Source: UBA8437 sp963578885
GTDB lineage: Bacteria > Planctomycetota > Planctomycetia > Planctomycetales > Planctomycetaceae
Reading direction: 5' to 3'
Length of the DNA stretch: 5,641 nt
Assembly: GCA_963578885.1 (NCBI GenBank)
Contig: CAUZEQ010000314.1
Coordinates: forward strand, 1-5,641
This document shows, piece by piece, positions 5,411 to 5,641 of this stretch; the first letter of the stretch is position 1; each line of letters starts with the position of its first letter. The notes under the pieces are model-generated. The model saw only the letters and a list, made by a program, of their open reading frames with translations, was not told the DNA's origin and searched no databases. The position numbers and the translations under genes were made by a program.

Positions 5411-5470
5411 GGGACTGGCTCCGCAGCCCCGCCAGAGGCGGGGCGCAGGTGCCTGTCCCCTGTTGTGCGA
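5411..5470. repeat. Second hairpin repeat family, copy B
   Basis: This is a direct repeat of copy A, 71 bases downstream. Its arms 5411-5433 and 5437-5459 form 18 of 23 pairs around AGA. The wobble position of copy A is a G-C pair here and the outermost base pair is restored, so this copy is the better-preserved hairpin. The outer ends read GGGAC and GTCCC. The sequence is unrelated to the 67-nt family except for a shared CCCCGCC/GGCGGGG core. Confidence 0.85.
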
Positions 5471-5483
5471 AGGGCTCGCGCAA
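5463..5483. other. Small hairpin joining the two repeat families
   Basis: TTGTGCGA (5463-5470) pairs with TCGCGCAA (5476-5483) over 8 bp with one G-T wobble around a 5-base loop. The first arm is the tail of hairpin copy B and the second arm runs up to the single 67-nt unit. The matching tail of copy A (TTGCGCGA, 5392-5399) would pair perfectly with the same second arm. Confidence 0.45.
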
Positions 5484-5484
5484 A

Positions 5485-5551
5485 GGGGTCAGGCCCCGCC
5501 TGCGGGTCGCTTTTGAGGAAACAGACCGAACTGGGGGCGGCGTCAGACCCC
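5485..5551. repeat. Single 67-nt unit of the inverted-repeat family (half element)
   Basis: It matches the right-hand unit of copy 1 (376-442) over its whole 67 bases with no gaps. About the first 26 bases are identical and substitutions lie mainly in the middle. Its ends, GGGGTCAGGCCCCGCC (5485-5500) and GGCGGCGTCAGACCCC (5536-5551), are near-complementary, so it can form its own hairpin. No facing partner unit is present. It ends 3 bases before the stop codon of the minus-strand gene. Confidence 0.9.
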
Positions 5552-5554
5552 GTG

Positions 5555-5641
5555 CTACAGCTTGATCTTCGCCAGGAAGATGCTCGTCTTGCCGCCCTCG
5601 TGCGATGAGTAGTAGCTCATCCACAGCAACCCGTCGTGGAT
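5555..5641 (-). CDS. C-terminal end of a sialidase-like (BNR repeat) protein, 5' partial
   Basis: On the minus strand a frame is open from the window edge to TAG (bases 5557-5555) and gives 28 residues: IHDGLLWMSYYSSHEGG followed by KTSIFLAKIKL. This resembles the last blade of exo-alpha-sialidase-type six-bladed propellers found in many Planctomycetes, which commonly end in a segment like GLLWVSYYSSHEGKTSIYLAKVKL. The assignment rests on recalled family likeness over a short stretch; catalytic residues lie outside the window. Sialidase-like proteins of this kind are usually secreted and act on, or merely bind, glycans. The gene converges with the Tat-exported protein gene across a repeat-filled spacer. 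Confidence 0.6.
   Translation of the reverse strand: MHDGLLWMSYYSSHEGGKTSIFLAKIKL

Noticed and set aside
4065..5624. Long open frame of 519 codons on the minus strand opposite the Tat-protein gene
   Set aside because: It is an antisense shadow of a well-supported gene in GC-rich DNA, runs through both repeat families and has low-complexity His/Arg/Asp-rich content without recognisable motifs.

Overview
The window is GC-rich, densely coded DNA from what is most probably a planctomycete. That is an inference from several signs taken together: a Lys/Ala/Pro-rich repeat tail, a GTP-type PEP carboxykinase, a Tat-exported protein of a type I associate with Planctomycetes, the end of a sialidase-like gene, and intergenic spaces packed with GC-rich hairpin repeats. 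No rRNA, tRNA, CRISPR array or transposase gene was seen.

Layout. (1) 1-188: the C-terminal tail of a basic repeat protein (PAAK/KAAK units), cut by the window edge. (2) 189-592: a 404-base non-coding stretch with a GC hairpin after the stop, a full copy of a long inverted-repeat element (277-442), and a possible sigma70-type promoter (498-526). (3) 593-3872: three genes on the plus strand. They are pckG (GTP-dependent PEP carboxykinase), a secreted M28-type zinc enzyme resembling glutaminyl-peptide cyclotransferase 50 bases later, and a small membrane protein with a C-terminal helix whose true start is doubtful. (4) 3873-4103: a G-rich tract and a second full copy of the inverted-repeat element, ending 30 bases before the next start codon. 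(5) 4104-5336: a Tat-exported protein of unknown function. (6) 5337-5554: a convergent intergenic space built almost entirely of repeats, with two direct copies of a different hairpin and one half copy of the first element. (7) 5555-5641, minus strand: the last 28 codons of a sialidase-like protein.

The spacing of the three plus-strand genes would allow one transcript, but their products do not form an obvious pathway: PEPCK is central gluconeogenic/anaplerotic metabolism, while the next genes encode an exported enzyme and a membrane protein. The Tat-exported protein probably has its own control.

The most noteworthy content is non-coding. Five units of exactly 67 nt occur, four of them as two inverted pairs with an identical 32-nt spacer length. 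Each unit can fold alone, and each pair can fold into one long hairpin. A base-pair swap between the two full copies keeps the outer stem perfectly paired. This looks like a REP/BIME-type family. A second hairpin family lies beside it. The other point worth checking is the start of the small membrane protein, where a good Shine-Dalgarno leads to ATC rather than ATG. I see no convincing new multi-gene system in this window.
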